A stretch of DNA of 64,000 bases from Actinomycetota bacterium (GTDB taxonomy: Bacteria > Actinomycetota > Acidimicrobiia > Acidimicrobiales > Iamiaceae): positions 29,559 to 93,558 of the forward strand of contig JACPNX010000037.1 in NCBI GenBank assembly GCA_016185275.1, read 5' to 3'. A program made the translations under genes and the position numbers. Shown here in pieces: positions 1 to 9,560 of the stretch. Below the pieces are notes generated by a model that saw only the letters and a list, made by a program, of their open reading frames with translations, was not told the DNA's origin and did not search any database. Each line of letters starts with the position of its first letter. The first letter of the stretch is position 1.

Positions 1-362
1 TAGACGAAGAACTTCGTGAAGTGCGCGTCGGCGTGCATGTAGCCGATGGAGTAGAGGTGGATCAGCGCGGAGATGCCGGTGACGAACAGGGCCATCGTGA
101 TCGACAGCGGATCGACCAGGAACGCGACGTCGACCCGGAACCCTCCCGCCGGGATCCACGTGAAGAGCCGCTGGGTGGAGGAGCGCTCGCCGCTGGCGGC
201 GCGCACGCCGAGCCACACCACGATCGACGCCGCGAACGAAGCGGCGACCATCAGCGTCGCCAGCCAACCGGCGAGGGGGTTGCCGAGGCGGCGGCCCAAC
301 ACGACGAGCACGGCGAAGCCGGCCAGCGGCAGCGCGGGGATCAACCAGACGAGCTCTCTCAC
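1..362 (-). CDS. nuoL: NADH-quinone oxidoreductase subunit L (N-terminal part)
   Basis: This is the first ~120 residues of NuoL, a large antiporter-like membrane subunit of complex I that takes part in proton pumping. Translation begins at a GTG (codon 360-362) and opens with a hydrophobic stretch (VRELVWLIPALPLAGF), then a second helix. It reads into the NuoL-typical region ending DPLSITMALFVTGISALIHLYSIGYM, shown here only as the motif SIGYMHAD near the edge. The start lies 7 bases after the nuoK stop. The gene leaves the window at base 1, so the transmembrane core and the long amphipathic helix cannot be seen. It continues the nuo operon in the canonical order. Confidence 0.93.
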   Translation of the reverse strand, partial: MRELVWLIPALPLAGFAVLVVLGRRLGNPLAGWLATLMVAASFAASIVVWLGVRAASGERSSTQRLFTWIPAGGFRVDVAFLVDPLSITMALFVTGISALIHLYSIGYMHADAHFTKFFV

Positions 363-369
363 GGCCGGC

Positions 370-687
370 TCAGCCCTTCAGCAGGGAGACGTCGTCGGCA
401 GTGGCTCCGGGCCGCCGGCGGATGATGGACACGATGATCCCGAGGCCGACGACGACCTCCGCGGCCGCCACGACGAGCACGAAGAACACGACGACCTGGC
501 CGCCCACGTCGCGCAGCTGGCGGGCCAGCGCCACGAACGTCAGGTTGACGGCGTTGAGCATGAGCTCGACGCACATGAACATCACCAGCGGGTTGCGGCG
601 CACGAGCAGGCCGACCGCGCCCATGGTGAACAGCACGGCCCCCAGGCCGAGGTACCACGACGGGTCGACGACGGCGGCGGTGATCAC
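370..687 (-). CDS. nuoK: NADH-quinone oxidoreductase subunit K
   Basis: NuoK is a small membrane subunit of complex I with three transmembrane helices (about residues 9-27, 34-56 and 66-88) and 105 residues in all, the usual length. Conserved features seen are the buried glutamate in helix 2 ([10 protein letters not shown]) and the second one in helix 3 ([10 protein letters not shown]), both part of the proton path known for the family. I chose the GTG at 685-687 because it overlaps the nuoJ stop (GTGA), the coupling pattern used throughout this operon. Confidence 0.95.
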   Translation of the reverse strand: MITAAVVDPSWYLGLGAVLFTMGAVGLLVRRNPLVMFMCVELMLNAVNLTFVALARQLRDVGGQVVVFFVLVVAAAEVVVGLGIIVSIIRRRPGATADDVSLLKG

Positions 688-1271
688 GCGGGCTCCTCGA
701 CGGCGTCGGCCCGGTCCTCGGCGTGCAGGTCCAGCACCGGCTCGTCCTCGTCGACCTGGTCGACCCGGCGGCTGCGGGCCATCAGGACCGCGCCGACCAC
801 CGCGATGACGAGCAGGACGGAGGTGACCTCGAAGGGGAACACGTAGTCGGTGAACAGCAGCCGGCCGAGCTGCTCGACGTTGGGCATGTCGGCCCGCACG
901 GCCGCGCCGGCTCCGTGCGCACCGGTGATGGTGCCCGTGGCCACGACGGCGATGAGGCCGGCACCGATCACGATCCCGGCGACGAGGGCGGCCGGCCGCT
1001 GGCCGCGCAAGGGCTCCTCCTCGAGGTCCTCGGAGCGGTCCACGCCGAGCAGCATGATCACGAACAGGAAGACCACGACGATGGCACCGGCGTAGACGAT
1101 GACCTGCACCGCGGCCAGGAACTGGGCGTCCTGGGCGATGAACAGGACGGCGATGGCGAACAGCGTGGCGATCAGCGACAGCGCCGAGTGCACGGCGTTG
1201 CGCGACGCGATGACGCCGGCCGCGCCCGAGATGGCGATGACCGCGGACACGGCGAAGACGGCGGCCTCCAT
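684..1271 (-). CDS. nuoJ: NADH-quinone oxidoreductase subunit J
   Basis: NuoJ is a hydrophobic complex I subunit with about five predicted helices. At 195 residues it is of usual size. The family-typical segment [20 protein letters not shown] (near residue 65) contains the pi-bulge helix thought to link quinone chemistry to proton pumping. The ATG at 1269-1271 overlaps the nuoI stop (ATGA). The C-terminus carries an acidic, probably cytoplasmic tail ([20 protein letters not shown]), longer than in enteric NuoJ. Confidence 0.94.
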   Translation of the reverse strand: MEAAVFAVSAVIAISGAAGVIASRNAVHSALSLIATLFAIAVLFIAQDAQFLAAVQVIVYAGAIVVVFLFVIMLLGVDRSEDLEEEPLRGQRPAALVAGIVIGAGLIAVVATGTITGAHGAGAAVRADMPNVEQLGRLLFTDYVFPFEVTSVLLVIAVVGAVLMARSRRVDQVDEDEPVLDLHAEDRADAVEEPA

Positions 1272-2041
1272 CAGCGGTCGCCCCCCTCGGGAATCGAGCG
1301 CCGCCCGGCGTCGCCCCGCTCGACGACGTGCTCGGGCTGCGCCGAGCCGAAGCCGGCCACCGGTTCGCCGGTGGCGGTTGAGACCATCTCCTGGTGGGCG
1401 ACGAGCTCCTCGCCGCTGCCGGGCACCTGGTCGACCTCCGCGGTCTGGCCGGCCTCGGCCGGCTTGACGCCGAAGCCGAGCTCGCCGGACCACGCCACCT
1501 TGCCCTCGTACGACGCGTCGCCGCTGGCCGCCGTGGCCCGCACCCACGCGGAGGTGAGGGGGATGATCGCCTCGGCGTCGCTCCAGTCCTCCCACGGAAG
1601 CTGCTTCGGGCGGCCGTCGTCACCGACGAGCAGCTCGTCGCGGGTGTAGATGGCGTCGGCACGATCGACGAAGGAGAACTCGAACAGCTTCGTCTCGGTG
1701 ATCGCCTCGGTGGGGCAGGCCTCGACGCACAGGTCGCAGTGGATGCAGCGCAGGTAGTTGATCTCGTAGACGTAGCCGTAGCGCTCCCCAGGGCTGACCG
1801 GCGCGTCGGGAGGGTTGTCGCGCCCGCGCACGAAGATGCACCGGGCCGGGCACACCCCGGCGCACAGCTCGCAGCCGATGCACTTCTCCATGCCGTCCTC
1901 GTAGCGGTTGAGGACGTGGCGGCCATGGGTGCGCACCGCCTTGTCGCGCTTGCCGCCCTCGTCCTTCACGTACTCACGGGTGACGCGCTGGCGCCGGCCG
2001 ATCTGGCGCAGCGTCACGGCGAAGCCGCCGAGGTAGCCCAT
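1271..2041 (-). CDS. nuoI: NADH-quinone oxidoreductase subunit I (2x[4Fe-4S])
   Basis: NuoI carries clusters N6a and N6b in the peripheral arm of complex I. Two ferredoxin motifs are visible: [12 protein letters not shown] and [12 protein letters not shown]. The ATG at 2039-2041 overlaps the nuoH stop. The protein has 256 residues, longer than many NuoI proteins. The extra ~70 residues are a C-terminal tail after the conserved domain, rich in Gly, Ala and Glu, and without obvious motifs. I have no function for the tail. Confidence 0.95.
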   Translation of the reverse strand: MGYLGGFAVTLRQIGRRQRVTREYVKDEGGKRDKAVRTHGRHVLNRYEDGMEKCIGCELCAGVCPARCIFVRGRDNPPDAPVSPGERYGYVYEINYLRCIHCDLCVEACPTEAITETKLFEFSFVDRADAIYTRDELLVGDDGRPKQLPWEDWSDAEAIIPLTSAWVRATAASGDASYEGKVAWSGELGFGVKPAEAGQTAEVDQVPGSGEELVAHQEMVSTATGEPVAGFGSAQPEHVVERGDAGRRSIPEGGDR

Positions 2042-3249
2042 CAGGCCCTCACCTCCCTGCGCCGGTCCACGCCGTGGTCGAGCCGAGCCCGGCGGAAGGC
2101 GAGCGACATGAGCCCGGCGGCACCGGCGAGGACCACGATGCTGACTGCGAGCGTGAGCCACGGGTTCCAGTTCTGGTCGTCGCCGACCCGGATGGCGGTG
2201 AGCAGCAGGAGCCACCCGAGCGAGAAGGGGATCAGCCCCTTCCACCCGAGGTCCATGAGCTGGTCGTAGCGGAAGCGCGGCAGCGTGGCGCGGAACCACA
2301 CGAACACGAACAGGAACACGACGAGCTTGAGGAAGAACCAGAACAGTCCCCAGAGCCATTCGGGGCCGACGACGGCCGGGCCGGTGGGGCCGCCGAGGAA
2401 CAGCGTCACGATGATCGCCGACATGGTGATCGTGTTCATGAACTCGGCCAGGTAGAAGAGCGCGAACCGCACGCCGCTGTACTCGGTCTGGTAGCCGCCG
2501 ACGATCTCCTGCTCGGCCTCCACAAGGTCGAACGGCGGCCGGTTGAGCTCGGCCGTGCCCGCGATGAGGAACACCACGAACGGCACAATGCCGGTCGTGA
2601 ACAGGTTCCAGCGCCACGGGGCACCGAACTGCGAGTCGACGATGCCGTTCGTCGTGAGCGATCCCGAGACCAGCACGACGGCGACGACGGACAGGCCCAG
2701 CGCGGCCTCGTAGGACACCATCTGGGCGGACGCTCGCACCGATCCGATCAGCGGGTACTTCGAGCCCGACGCCCAGCCCGCGAGCATGACGCCGTAGACG
2801 GCGATGGACGACATCGCCAGCACGAGCAGGATGCCGATGGGTGGGTCGGCGACCTGGAACAGGGTGGTGCGACCGAACAGCCGCACGACGCCGCCACGGT
2901 TCTTCTCGAAGTGACCGCCGAGCGGGACGACCGTGAAGGTGATGAAGGCCGGGATCAGCGACAGGTACGGCGCCAGCTTGAACACGAACCGGTCCGACCG
3001 TTCGGGCGTCAGGTCCTCCTTGAAGAAGACCTTGATGCCGTCGGCCATGCTCTGCATGATCCCCCAGGGGCCGGCCCGGTTCGGACCGACCCGGTTCTGC
3101 ATGTCGCCGATGAGCTTGCGCTCGAACCAGATCATCAACATCGTGGCGACCAGCAGGAAGACGAACGCCAGCACCACCTTGAACAGCACGATCAGGACGA
3201 CGGCGAGCCCGACGCCGCCGGACAGCAGGGGATCGGCGCCGAGGATCAT
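2041..3249 (-). CDS. nuoH: NADH-quinone oxidoreductase subunit H
   Basis: NuoH is the membrane subunit that forms the quinone-binding cavity with NuoB and NuoD. The 402 residues hold about eight to nine transmembrane helices. Family signatures are ERKLIGDMQNRVGPNRAGP near residue 45 and the loop RPPFDLVEAEQEIVGGYQTE, rich in essential acidic residues. The ATG at 3247-3249 overlaps the nuoG stop. A charged C-terminal tail (HGVDRRREVRA) completes the protein. Confidence 0.96.
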   Translation of the reverse strand: MILGADPLLSGGVGLAVVLIVLFKVVLAFVFLLVATMLMIWFERKLIGDMQNRVGPNRAGPWGIMQSMADGIKVFFKEDLTPERSDRFVFKLAPYLSLIPAFITFTVVPLGGHFEKNRGGVVRLFGRTTLFQVADPPIGILLVLAMSSIAVYGVMLAGWASGSKYPLIGSVRASAQMVSYEAALGLSVVAVVLVSGSLTTNGIVDSQFGAPWRWNLFTTGIVPFVVFLIAGTAELNRPPFDLVEAEQEIVGGYQTEYSGVRFALFYLAEFMNTITMSAIIVTLFLGGPTGPAVVGPEWLWGLFWFFLKLVVFLFVFVWFRATLPRFRYDQLMDLGWKGLIPFSLGWLLLLTAIRVGDDQNWNPWLTLAVSIVVLAGAAGLMSLAFRRARLDHGVDRRREVRA

Positions 3250-6056
3250 GACGTCGTCTCCACGCGCACGTCGGTGACCGGCGCCTCGGCGTCGATGAGG
3301 TCACCGGGATCGGGACCGTCCAGGTTCCAACCGAGCACGATCGCGCCGCGGGGCACGTCGGGATCGGCCAGGGTCGCGGTGACGAGCGAGCCGCGCGCCG
3401 AGGAGATCTTCAGCGCACCGCCGGGCTCGACGCCCAACCGGGCCAGCTCTATGGGGTTCACCCGGGCCGTGCTGCGCCCGGCCAGCCCCCGCAGGGCCCG
3501 GGCCTGCTGGTTGAGCGTGCCGCGGTCGTAGAGCTTGCGGGTGGTGAACAGCCGGAGCGAGTAGCGGTCGACCGGGGGGACGCTCGGTTCGGCGGCCGGC
3601 GGGGCGAAGCGCAACAGGGAGGGCCGGTCGCCGGGGGGCGGCTCGGCCACGGGGACGTCGTCCTGGCCCTCGACCCCACCGGCGTCGTCGTGGCCGCGCT
3701 CCTCGGCGGACACGTCGGTCGAGTCCTCGTGCGCCGCGGCCGCACTCTCGTGCGCATGCGACTCGGCCTTGCCGGCCTCCCCCTGCGGGCCACCCTCCGC
3801 GGCCACGGACGCGACCGCAGCGGCGGCGGCCTGCCCGTGCTGCACGTCGGCGGCCGGGACGCCAGCGCCTCCGACGACCGACACGTCGCTGCCCCCGAGG
3901 GCGTTGCCCTCGACGTCGACCTCGGTGGCGGACAAGCGCGACGGCAGCGGCACGACCACGCCGTCGGAGGCTTCCGGCGACGTGAGCAGCTCCCACGTCA
4001 CGCCGGCGTGGCTCGGGGCGACGCGCTCGATCTCCGCCCAGGTCGCCTCCACGGACTCGAGCCCCAGGTCGGCGCCGAGGCGCCTGGCCAGATCGCCCGC
4101 CAGGTGCCAGTCGGACCGGGCCGTCCCGGGCGGCGTCACGATGCGCCCGAGCGTGGAGACCCGACCCTCGAGGTTCGTGGTCGTACCGTCGACCTCGCCG
4201 TAGCCGGCCGCGGCGAGCACGACGTCGGCCTGGCTCGACGACGCGGTGAGGAACGTGTCGAGCGCGATCACCGTGCGGGCGCCGGCCAGCGCCCGCTCGG
4301 CCAGGACGTGGTCGGGGAAGTCCGCGATGGGATCGGCGCCGAGAAGGACGAGCGTGTCGATCCGGCCGTCGGCGGCGGCGCGCAGGATGCCGGTGGCGTC
4401 GAGGCCCGGCTCGACCGGTACGGCGCCCCACTCGCCGGCGAACCAGTCCCGGCCGTCGGCCAGCGCCGTGCGCCCGGGCAGGACTCCCGGCGCCAGACCC
4501 ATGTCGAGCGCGCCGTGCACGTTGCCGCGCCGCAGGGCCGGCAGGAAGCGCACCTCGTCGAGCCCGGCCAGCAGCGCGGCCGCGGCGTCGACGACCGCGC
4601 CGGCGCCCTCGGCCACCGACGACCGGCCGATCACGACCGTGACCGGGCCGCGGCGCAGCGCCTCGGCCGCCCGGCGGAACCCGTCCTCGTCGGCGCCCTG
4701 CGGGGCGGGGCCGCCGTCGAGCAGGGCGCGGACCACCGTGACCTGCTCGCCGGGGCGGTGGCGCAACGAGGCCGCGGCCAGCTCGGTCGACGTGGTGGCC
4801 GCCGGCGCGAGCTCGATGACCGTCGCCGCGTCCTCGAGCACCGCGTGGCGGAGCCTCAGGTACAGGACCGGCAGCTCCTCCTTCAGGTCCGGAGCGAGCA
4901 GCACGACGGTGCCGCCGCGCGCGCACGCCTGGTCGATGGTGGCCCGCGGCAGCCCGAGCACCACTTCGGCGGGAAGGCCGTCGCCGAGCTGGCAGTCGAC
5001 GTGGTCGGTGCCGATGACGCCCTTGGTCAGCTTGGCCCATGCGTAGGCCGCCTCGTTGGTGAGCCGGGCGCCGCCCAGCACGGCCACGCCGGCGGGTCCC
5101 GAGCGGTCGAGGCCCTCGCGGATGGCCGACGCCGCCTCGTTCAGCGCCTCGGACCAGCGCACCGGCACCAGCTCGGAGCCGCGCCGCACCAGCGGGCCGT
5201 GCAGGCGGTCGTCGGACTCGAAGGCCTGGAAGTCGAAGCGGCCCTTGTCGCACAGCCAGCTCCAGTTGACCGGATCGATGTCCACGCCGTTCATCCGCAG
5301 CATCCGGTTGCGGGACGAGTCCACCACCACCCGGCAGCCGACCGAGCAGGACGTGCACGTCGATTCGGTCTGCTGGAGGTCCCACGGCCTGGCCCGGAAG
5401 CGGTACGGCGTCGCCGTCAGGGCACCGACCGGGCAAATCTGGACCGTGTTGCCGCTGAAGTACGACGCGAAGGGATGGTCCGGGAAGGTGTTGACCTGCG
5501 TCTGGCCGCCGCGGTCGAGGAAGTGGATGAGCGGATCGCCGGCCACCTCCTTGGCGAAGCGCGTGCACCGGTCGCACAGGATGCAGCGCTCGCGGTCCAG
5601 GGTCACGAGATCGCTGATCGGGATGGGCTTTTCGAAGTGCCGCTTCTCCTCGATCATGCGCGACTCGCCCGGGCCGTAGGCCATGGTCTGGTCCTGCAGC
5701 GGGCACTCGCCGCCCTTGTCGCACACCGGGCAGTCCAGCGGGTGGTTGACGAGGAGGAACTCGAGCACACCGTCCTGGGCCTTGACGACCGGTCGCGAGT
5801 CGGTCGTGACGTTCATCCCGGGGGCGACGGGAGCCATGCACGCCGGCTGCAGCGCGGCCCCTCGGCCGGTGTCGATCTCGACCAGGCACATGCGGCACAT
5901 GCCGACCGGCCGCATGCGCGGGTGGTAGCAGAACCGGGGGATGTAGATGCCGACCCGCTCGGCGGCGTCGATCAGCAGCTCGCCGGGACGAGCCTCGATC
6001 TCCTTGCCGTCGACGGTGATCGTCAGCGTGTCGGTGGCGTTGGTTGCCTCAGGCAC
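3246..6056 (-). CDS. nuoG: NADH-quinone oxidoreductase subunit G
   Basis: NuoG is the largest peripheral-arm subunit. Cluster ligands are visible: the N-terminal [2Fe-2S] at C43, C54, C57 and C73; the His-ligated [4Fe-4S] at H105, C109, C112 and C118; another at C158, C161, C164 and C208; and an N7-type set starting TCTSCSVGC (C234, C237, C241). A molybdopterin-oxidoreductase-like domain follows. I chose the GTG at 6054-6056 because GAGGAG lies just upstream and the start overlaps the nuoF stop by 8 bases; a longer reading to 6101 is possible but unsupported. Residues 727-811 are a low-complexity Ala/Glu/His-rich linker before the C-terminal domain. Length is 936 residues. Confidence 0.95.
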   Translation of the reverse strand: MPEATNATDTLTITVDGKEIEARPGELLIDAAERVGIYIPRFCYHPRMRPVGMCRMCLVEIDTGRGAALQPACMAPVAPGMNVTTDSRPVVKAQDGVLEFLLVNHPLDCPVCDKGGECPLQDQTMAYGPGESRMIEEKRHFEKPIPISDLVTLDRERCILCDRCTRFAKEVAGDPLIHFLDRGGQTQVNTFPDHPFASYFSGNTVQICPVGALTATPYRFRARPWDLQQTESTCTSCSVGCRVVVDSSRNRMLRMNGVDIDPVNWSWLCDKGRFDFQAFESDDRLHGPLVRRGSELVPVRWSEALNEAASAIREGLDRSGPAGVAVLGGARLTNEAAYAWAKLTKGVIGTDHVDCQLGDGLPAEVVLGLPRATIDQACARGGTVVLLAPDLKEELPVLYLRLRHAVLEDAATVIELAPAATTSTELAAASLRHRPGEQVTVVRALLDGGPAPQGADEDGFRRAAEALRRGPVTVVIGRSSVAEGAGAVVDAAAALLAGLDEVRFLPALRRGNVHGALDMGLAPGVLPGRTALADGRDWFAGEWGAVPVEPGLDATGILRAAADGRIDTLVLLGADPIADFPDHVLAERALAGARTVIALDTFLTASSSQADVVLAAAGYGEVDGTTTNLEGRVSTLGRIVTPPGTARSDWHLAGDLARRLGADLGLESVEATWAEIERVAPSHAGVTWELLTSPEASDGVVVPLPSRLSATEVDVEGNALGGSDVSVVGGAGVPAADVQHGQAAAAAVASVAAEGGPQGEAGKAESHAHESAAAAHEDSTDVSAEERGHDDAGGVEGQDDVPVAEPPPGDRPSLLRFAPPAAEPSVPPVDRYSLRLFTTRKLYDRGTLNQQARALRGLAGRSTARVNPIELARLGVEPGGALKISSARGSLVTATLADPDVPRGAIVLGWNLDGPDPGDLIDAEAPVTDVRVETTS

Positions 6057-7413
6057 CGACCGGCTCCTCGACGGGTGGCTTGGAGTTGTAGGCGACACCA
6101 TGCACGGCCACGGTCACCGGCGCGGGCGCTCCGATGCGGGCCTCGAACTCGTCGCGGAACCGCAGCACCGCGCTGGCGATGGGCGACACCGCCGAGGGTC
6201 CGAGCGGGCAGATCGTCGTCTGCTTGGGCGGCCAGGTGATCGACGGGCTGATGTTGTCGCAGATGTCGAGCAGGAGATCGAGGTCACTCGGGCGGCCGAG
6301 ACCGGAGTCGATCCGCTGCAGGATCTTCTCCAGCCAGCCGGTGCCCTCACGGCACGGCGTGCACTTGCCGCACGACTCCCGAGCGAAGAAGCGCACCAGC
6401 CGCAGCGCGGCCTTCACGACGTCGGTGGTCTCGTCCATCACCACGACGGCGCCCGAGCCGAGCATCGACCCGGCCTTGCCGACCGCACCCGCCTCGAGCG
6501 GCAGGTCGACGTGCTCTTCGAAGAACCATGGCGCCGACGCCCCGCCCGGGATGAACGCCTTGAGCGCCCGGCCCCCGCGGATGCCTCCGCCGTAGAGCGG
6601 CGAGTAGAGCAGGTCCCGGAAGGTGGTGACGCCGAACTCGACCTCGTACACGCCCGGGCGCTTCACGTGGCCGGACACGGCGAACAGGCGTGTGCCCCGG
6701 CTCGTCTCGGCTCCCAGCGCGGCGAACGCGGCACCGCCGTGGCCGACGATCCAGGGGAGGTTGGCCAGCGTCTCGACGTTGTTCACGACGGTCGGCTGCA
6801 GGTACAGGCCCTTGGCGGCGGGGAAGAACGGCGGCTTCAGCCGCGGCATGCCGCGGTTGCCCTCGAGGCTCTCGATCAGCGCGGTCTCCTCGCCCACGAT
6901 GTAGGCGCCGGCGCCCCAGTGGAGCACCACGTCGACCGAGAAGTCGCTGCCGAGGATCCCGCGGCCGACGTAGCCGCGGGCGTAGGCCTCGTTCAGCGCC
7001 TGGGCGATGCGTTCCTGGGCCAGGGCCATCTCGCCCCGGACGTAGAGGAAGGCCTGCGCGCACCCGATCGCGTAGCAGGCGATGAGGACGCCCTCGATGA
7101 GCTGGTGGGGGTCCTTCTCCATGAGCAGGCGATCCTTGTAGGTGCCCGGCTCCGACTCGTCGCCGTTGACGACCAGGTAGCGGGGCCACACGCCCGGCGG
7201 GCAGAAGCCCCACTTGACCCCGGCCGGGAAGCCGGCGCCGCCCCGGCCGAGCAGGCTGGCCGCCTTCACCTCGGCGGCGACCTCGTCGGGCCGCATGGAC
7301 AGGACGCGGCGCAGCGCCGTGTAGCCGCCGGTGGCCTCGTAACGGTCGATCGTGAACCCGTCGGCGACGTCGAAGCGCGACGTGATGATGCGGGGCGCGT
7401 CGGTGACGGTCAT
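6049..7413 (-). CDS. nuoF: NADH-quinone oxidoreductase subunit F (NADH/FMN site)
   Basis: NuoF oxidises NADH through FMN and passes electrons to cluster N3. Seen motifs are the FMN/NADH glycine-rich segment LLGRGGAGFPAGVKW, NGDESEPGTYKDR, the GAGAYIVGEETALIESLEG block, and the N3 ligands in ESCGKCTPCREG with the later ICPLG. The 454 residues match the family. The ATG at 7411-7413 has a strong ribosome-binding site, GGGAGGTG (7419-7426 on the opposite strand). Unlike most neighbours it does not overlap the preceding gene. A 97-base spacer with a strong hairpin lies between it and nuoE. Confidence 0.97.
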   Translation of the reverse strand: MTVTDAPRIITSRFDVADGFTIDRYEATGGYTALRRVLSMRPDEVAAEVKAASLLGRGGAGFPAGVKWGFCPPGVWPRYLVVNGDESEPGTYKDRLLMEKDPHQLIEGVLIACYAIGCAQAFLYVRGEMALAQERIAQALNEAYARGYVGRGILGSDFSVDVVLHWGAGAYIVGEETALIESLEGNRGMPRLKPPFFPAAKGLYLQPTVVNNVETLANLPWIVGHGGAAFAALGAETSRGTRLFAVSGHVKRPGVYEVEFGVTTFRDLLYSPLYGGGIRGGRALKAFIPGGASAPWFFEEHVDLPLEAGAVGKAGSMLGSGAVVVMDETTDVVKAALRLVRFFARESCGKCTPCREGTGWLEKILQRIDSGLGRPSDLDLLLDICDNISPSITWPPKQTTICPLGPSAVSPIASAVLRFRDEFEARIGAPAPVTVAVHGVAYNSKPPVEEPVGA

Positions 7414-7454
7414 GGCCGCACCTCCCGTCGACCTGATCCCCCACGTCCTCCTCG

Positions 7455-7500
7455 TTCTGGAGGTGTGGGCACCGCTCCAGCGGTACTGACACCTCCAGAA
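7455..7500 (-). promoter_or_regulatory. Nested hairpin between nuoE and nuoF
   Basis: The arms TTCTGGAGGTGT (7455-7466) and ACACCTCCAGAA (7489-7500) are perfect 12-base inverted repeats. Inside the loop a second perfect pair, ACCGCT and AGCGGT (7471-7476 and 7479-7484), forms an inner stem. In the transcript it starts about 10 bases after the nuoE stop and ends about 40 bases before nuoF. No T-run follows, so it is not a standard intrinsic terminator. The 3' arm (CACCTCC) could also pair with the GGAGGTG of the nuoF ribosome-binding site, which suggests a translational switch or an RNA processing site. That role is inference. Confidence 0.7.
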
Positions 7501-7510
7501 TGGCGGGGGT

Positions 7511-8137
7511 TCACGGCGTGTCCTTCGCAGGGGCGGGGCGGCTGGCGATCCAGGCCGGCTCGCGCCCGCCGACCGGCGACGCGGCGCCCGCAGCCCGGTC
7601 GGTCGGGATGCGCTGGCGGGTGCGGTGCAGCGTGCCGTGCGGCGGGACCTCGTCGACGAGGGCCCCCGAGCGCAGATCGTCGACGAGCCGGTCGAAGTCC
7701 TCGGGCGCCACCTTGTACCGGTAGCGGTAGTTGACCTGGAGGCACGGCGCCTCGGTGCACGCCGCGATGCACTCGACGTCCTCGAGCGTGATCAGGCCGT
7801 CCCGGGTCGTGCCGCCGGCCTTGACGCCCAACGTCGCCTCGGCGTGGTGGAGCAGCTCCTCGGCGCCGAGGAGCTGGCACGAGATGTTGGTGCAGATGTT
7901 GACGAGGTAGGTCCCGACCGGCTCGCGCTTGAACATCTCGTAGAACGAGCAGGTGCCGAGCACCTCGGCGGCGGTGACGCCGACCAGCTCGGCGATGTGC
8001 TCCATCGCGTCGTCGGTGACCCAACCGTCCTGCTCCTGCGCGAGGTGCAGCAGTGGGATGAGGGCCGACTTGGGGCGCGGGTAACGGCCGATGATCTCGC
8101 GGGCGACGAGCTCGTTGGCCTCGGTGAGGCGCGCCAT
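7511..8137 (-). CDS. nuoE: NADH-quinone oxidoreductase subunit E
   Basis: NuoE is the 24-kDa-type thioredoxin-fold subunit with a [2Fe-2S] cluster (N1a). The ligand pattern is visible as CTNISC and CIAAC in NICTNISCQL and ECIAACTEAPC. The N-terminal helical region (ALIPLLHLAQEQDGWV) is typical. The protein has 208 residues. The last ~40 are a Pro/Ala/Arg-rich tail not needed for the fold. The ATG is at 8135-8137. It precedes nuoF as usual but is separated from it by a structured spacer. Confidence 0.95.
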   Translation of the reverse strand: MARLTEANELVAREIIGRYPRPKSALIPLLHLAQEQDGWVTDDAMEHIAELVGVTAAEVLGTCSFYEMFKREPVGTYLVNICTNISCQLLGAEELLHHAEATLGVKAGGTTRDGLITLEDVECIAACTEAPCLQVNYRYRYKVAPEDFDRLVDDLRSGALVDEVPPHGTLHRTRQRIPTDRAAGAASPVGGREPAWIASRPAPAKDTP

Positions 8138-8204
8138 CAGCGATCGACCTCGGAGGTCTCGTCGGGGCTCGGCCGACGCCGGCCTCCGATGGTCGGCGAC
8201 GCCT

Positions 8205-9530
8205 TCAACGGTCGACCTCGCCCATGATCGGGTCCACGGACGAGATGACGGCGACCGCGTCCGCGATGAGCCCGCCGCGCATCATGTGGGGCAGGCACTG
8301 GAGGTTGAAGAAGCTCGGACCGCGGATGCGCATGCGGTACGGCTTCGACGAGCCGTCGCTGACCAGGTAGCAGCCGAGCTCGCCGCGGGGTGACTCGATG
8401 GCGACGTACACGTCGCCCTCGGGCACCTTGAAGCCCTCGGTGAAGATCTTGAAGTGGTGGATCAGCGCCTCCATCGACTCGTCGATGCGGGCGCGGGGCG
8501 GAGGCGTGACCTTCTTGTCCTGCAGGCGGTAGTCGCCGGGCGGCATGCGGTCGAGGATCTGCAGGATGATCCGGATCGATTCGCGCACCTCGTTGAGGCG
8601 GATGGCGTAGCGGTCGAAGCAGTCGCCGTAGGTGCCGACGACCACGTCGAAGTCGACCTGGTCGTAGGCGAGGTACGGCATGTCTCGCCGCAGGTCCCAC
8701 GCGTAGCCCGTGGACCGCAGGATCGGCCCGGTGGCGCCGAGGGCGATGGCCTCCTCGGTGGTGATGACGCCGACCCCCTGGAGCCGTTCCCGCCAGATGG
8801 GCTGGCCGGTCATCAGGATGTCGTACTCCTCGAGGCGCGGCGGCAGCATGTCCATCAGCCGCAGCACGTCGTCGCGCCAGCCGTCCGGCAGGTCGGCGGC
8901 CACCCCGCCGGGGCGGATGTAGTTGTGGTTCATCCGCAGGCCGGTGACCTTCTCGAGGAAGCGCAGGGTCTCCTCGCGCTCGCGCCAGCCGTAGAGCATC
9001 ATCGACACGGCCCCGAGGTCCATGCCGTTGGTGGCGAGGAAGAGCAGGTGCGACGAGATCCGGTTGATCTCGGTCATGAGCATGCGGATCCACACGGCAC
9101 GGGGCGGCACCTCGACGCCGAGGAGCGCCTCGGTCGCCATCGAGAAGACCAGCTCGGTGAAGAGCGGCGACGCGTAGTCCATGCGCGTGGCGTTGGTCGG
9201 GCCCTGCAGGTAGGTGAGCTGCTCGCCGGTCTTCTCCATGCCGGTGTGGAGGTAGCCGATGACCGGTTTGGTGCGCAGGACCGTCTCGCCGTCGAGCTCG
9301 AGCATGAGCCGGAGCACGCCGTGCGTGGAGGGGTGCTGGGGCCCCATGTTGATGATGGTCGTCTCGCCGTCGGTGGTCTCGGAGCCGGCGGCCGCCTGCG
9401 CGTCCGCCTCGGACATGCGCAGCACCGCGCCGAGCTCGCGCAGGACCTCGACGCCCCCTTCCACCGGGCGGTCGGTCATCTCCTGCGCACCCTCGTCGGT
9501 GAGGCGCGACCGGCTCTCGAGCGTGCTCAT
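8205..9530 (-). CDS. nuoD: NADH-quinone oxidoreductase subunit D
   Basis: NuoD is the 49-kDa-type subunit that shapes the quinone site at the junction with NuoB. The 441 residues contain NMGPQHPSTHGVLRL, HTGMEKTGEQL, the NRISSHLLFL region and the C-terminal SVDPIMGEVDR typical of the family. About 55 N-terminal residues before the conserved start are extra and low in motifs. A later ATG (MTDRPVEGG) is a possible alternative start. A 67-base spacer follows before nuoE. Confidence 0.95.
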   Translation of the reverse strand: MSTLESRSRLTDEGAQEMTDRPVEGGVEVLRELGAVLRMSEADAQAAAGSETTDGETTIINMGPQHPSTHGVLRLMLELDGETVLRTKPVIGYLHTGMEKTGEQLTYLQGPTNATRMDYASPLFTELVFSMATEALLGVEVPPRAVWIRMLMTEINRISSHLLFLATNGMDLGAVSMMLYGWREREETLRFLEKVTGLRMNHNYIRPGGVAADLPDGWRDDVLRLMDMLPPRLEEYDILMTGQPIWRERLQGVGVITTEEAIALGATGPILRSTGYAWDLRRDMPYLAYDQVDFDVVVGTYGDCFDRYAIRLNEVRESIRIILQILDRMPPGDYRLQDKKVTPPPRARIDESMEALIHHFKIFTEGFKVPEGDVYVAIESPRGELGCYLVSDGSSKPYRMRIRGPSFFNLQCLPHMMRGGLIADAVAVISSVDPIMGEVDR

Positions 9531-9560
9531 CGGCCCGCCACCTCGTGCTGTGCCTCGTGG

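Noticed and set aside
3690..6239. 849-residue reading frame on the plus strand
   Set aside because: It is opposite nuoG, which has clear cluster ligands. Arg/Gly-rich filler marks it as a shadow.
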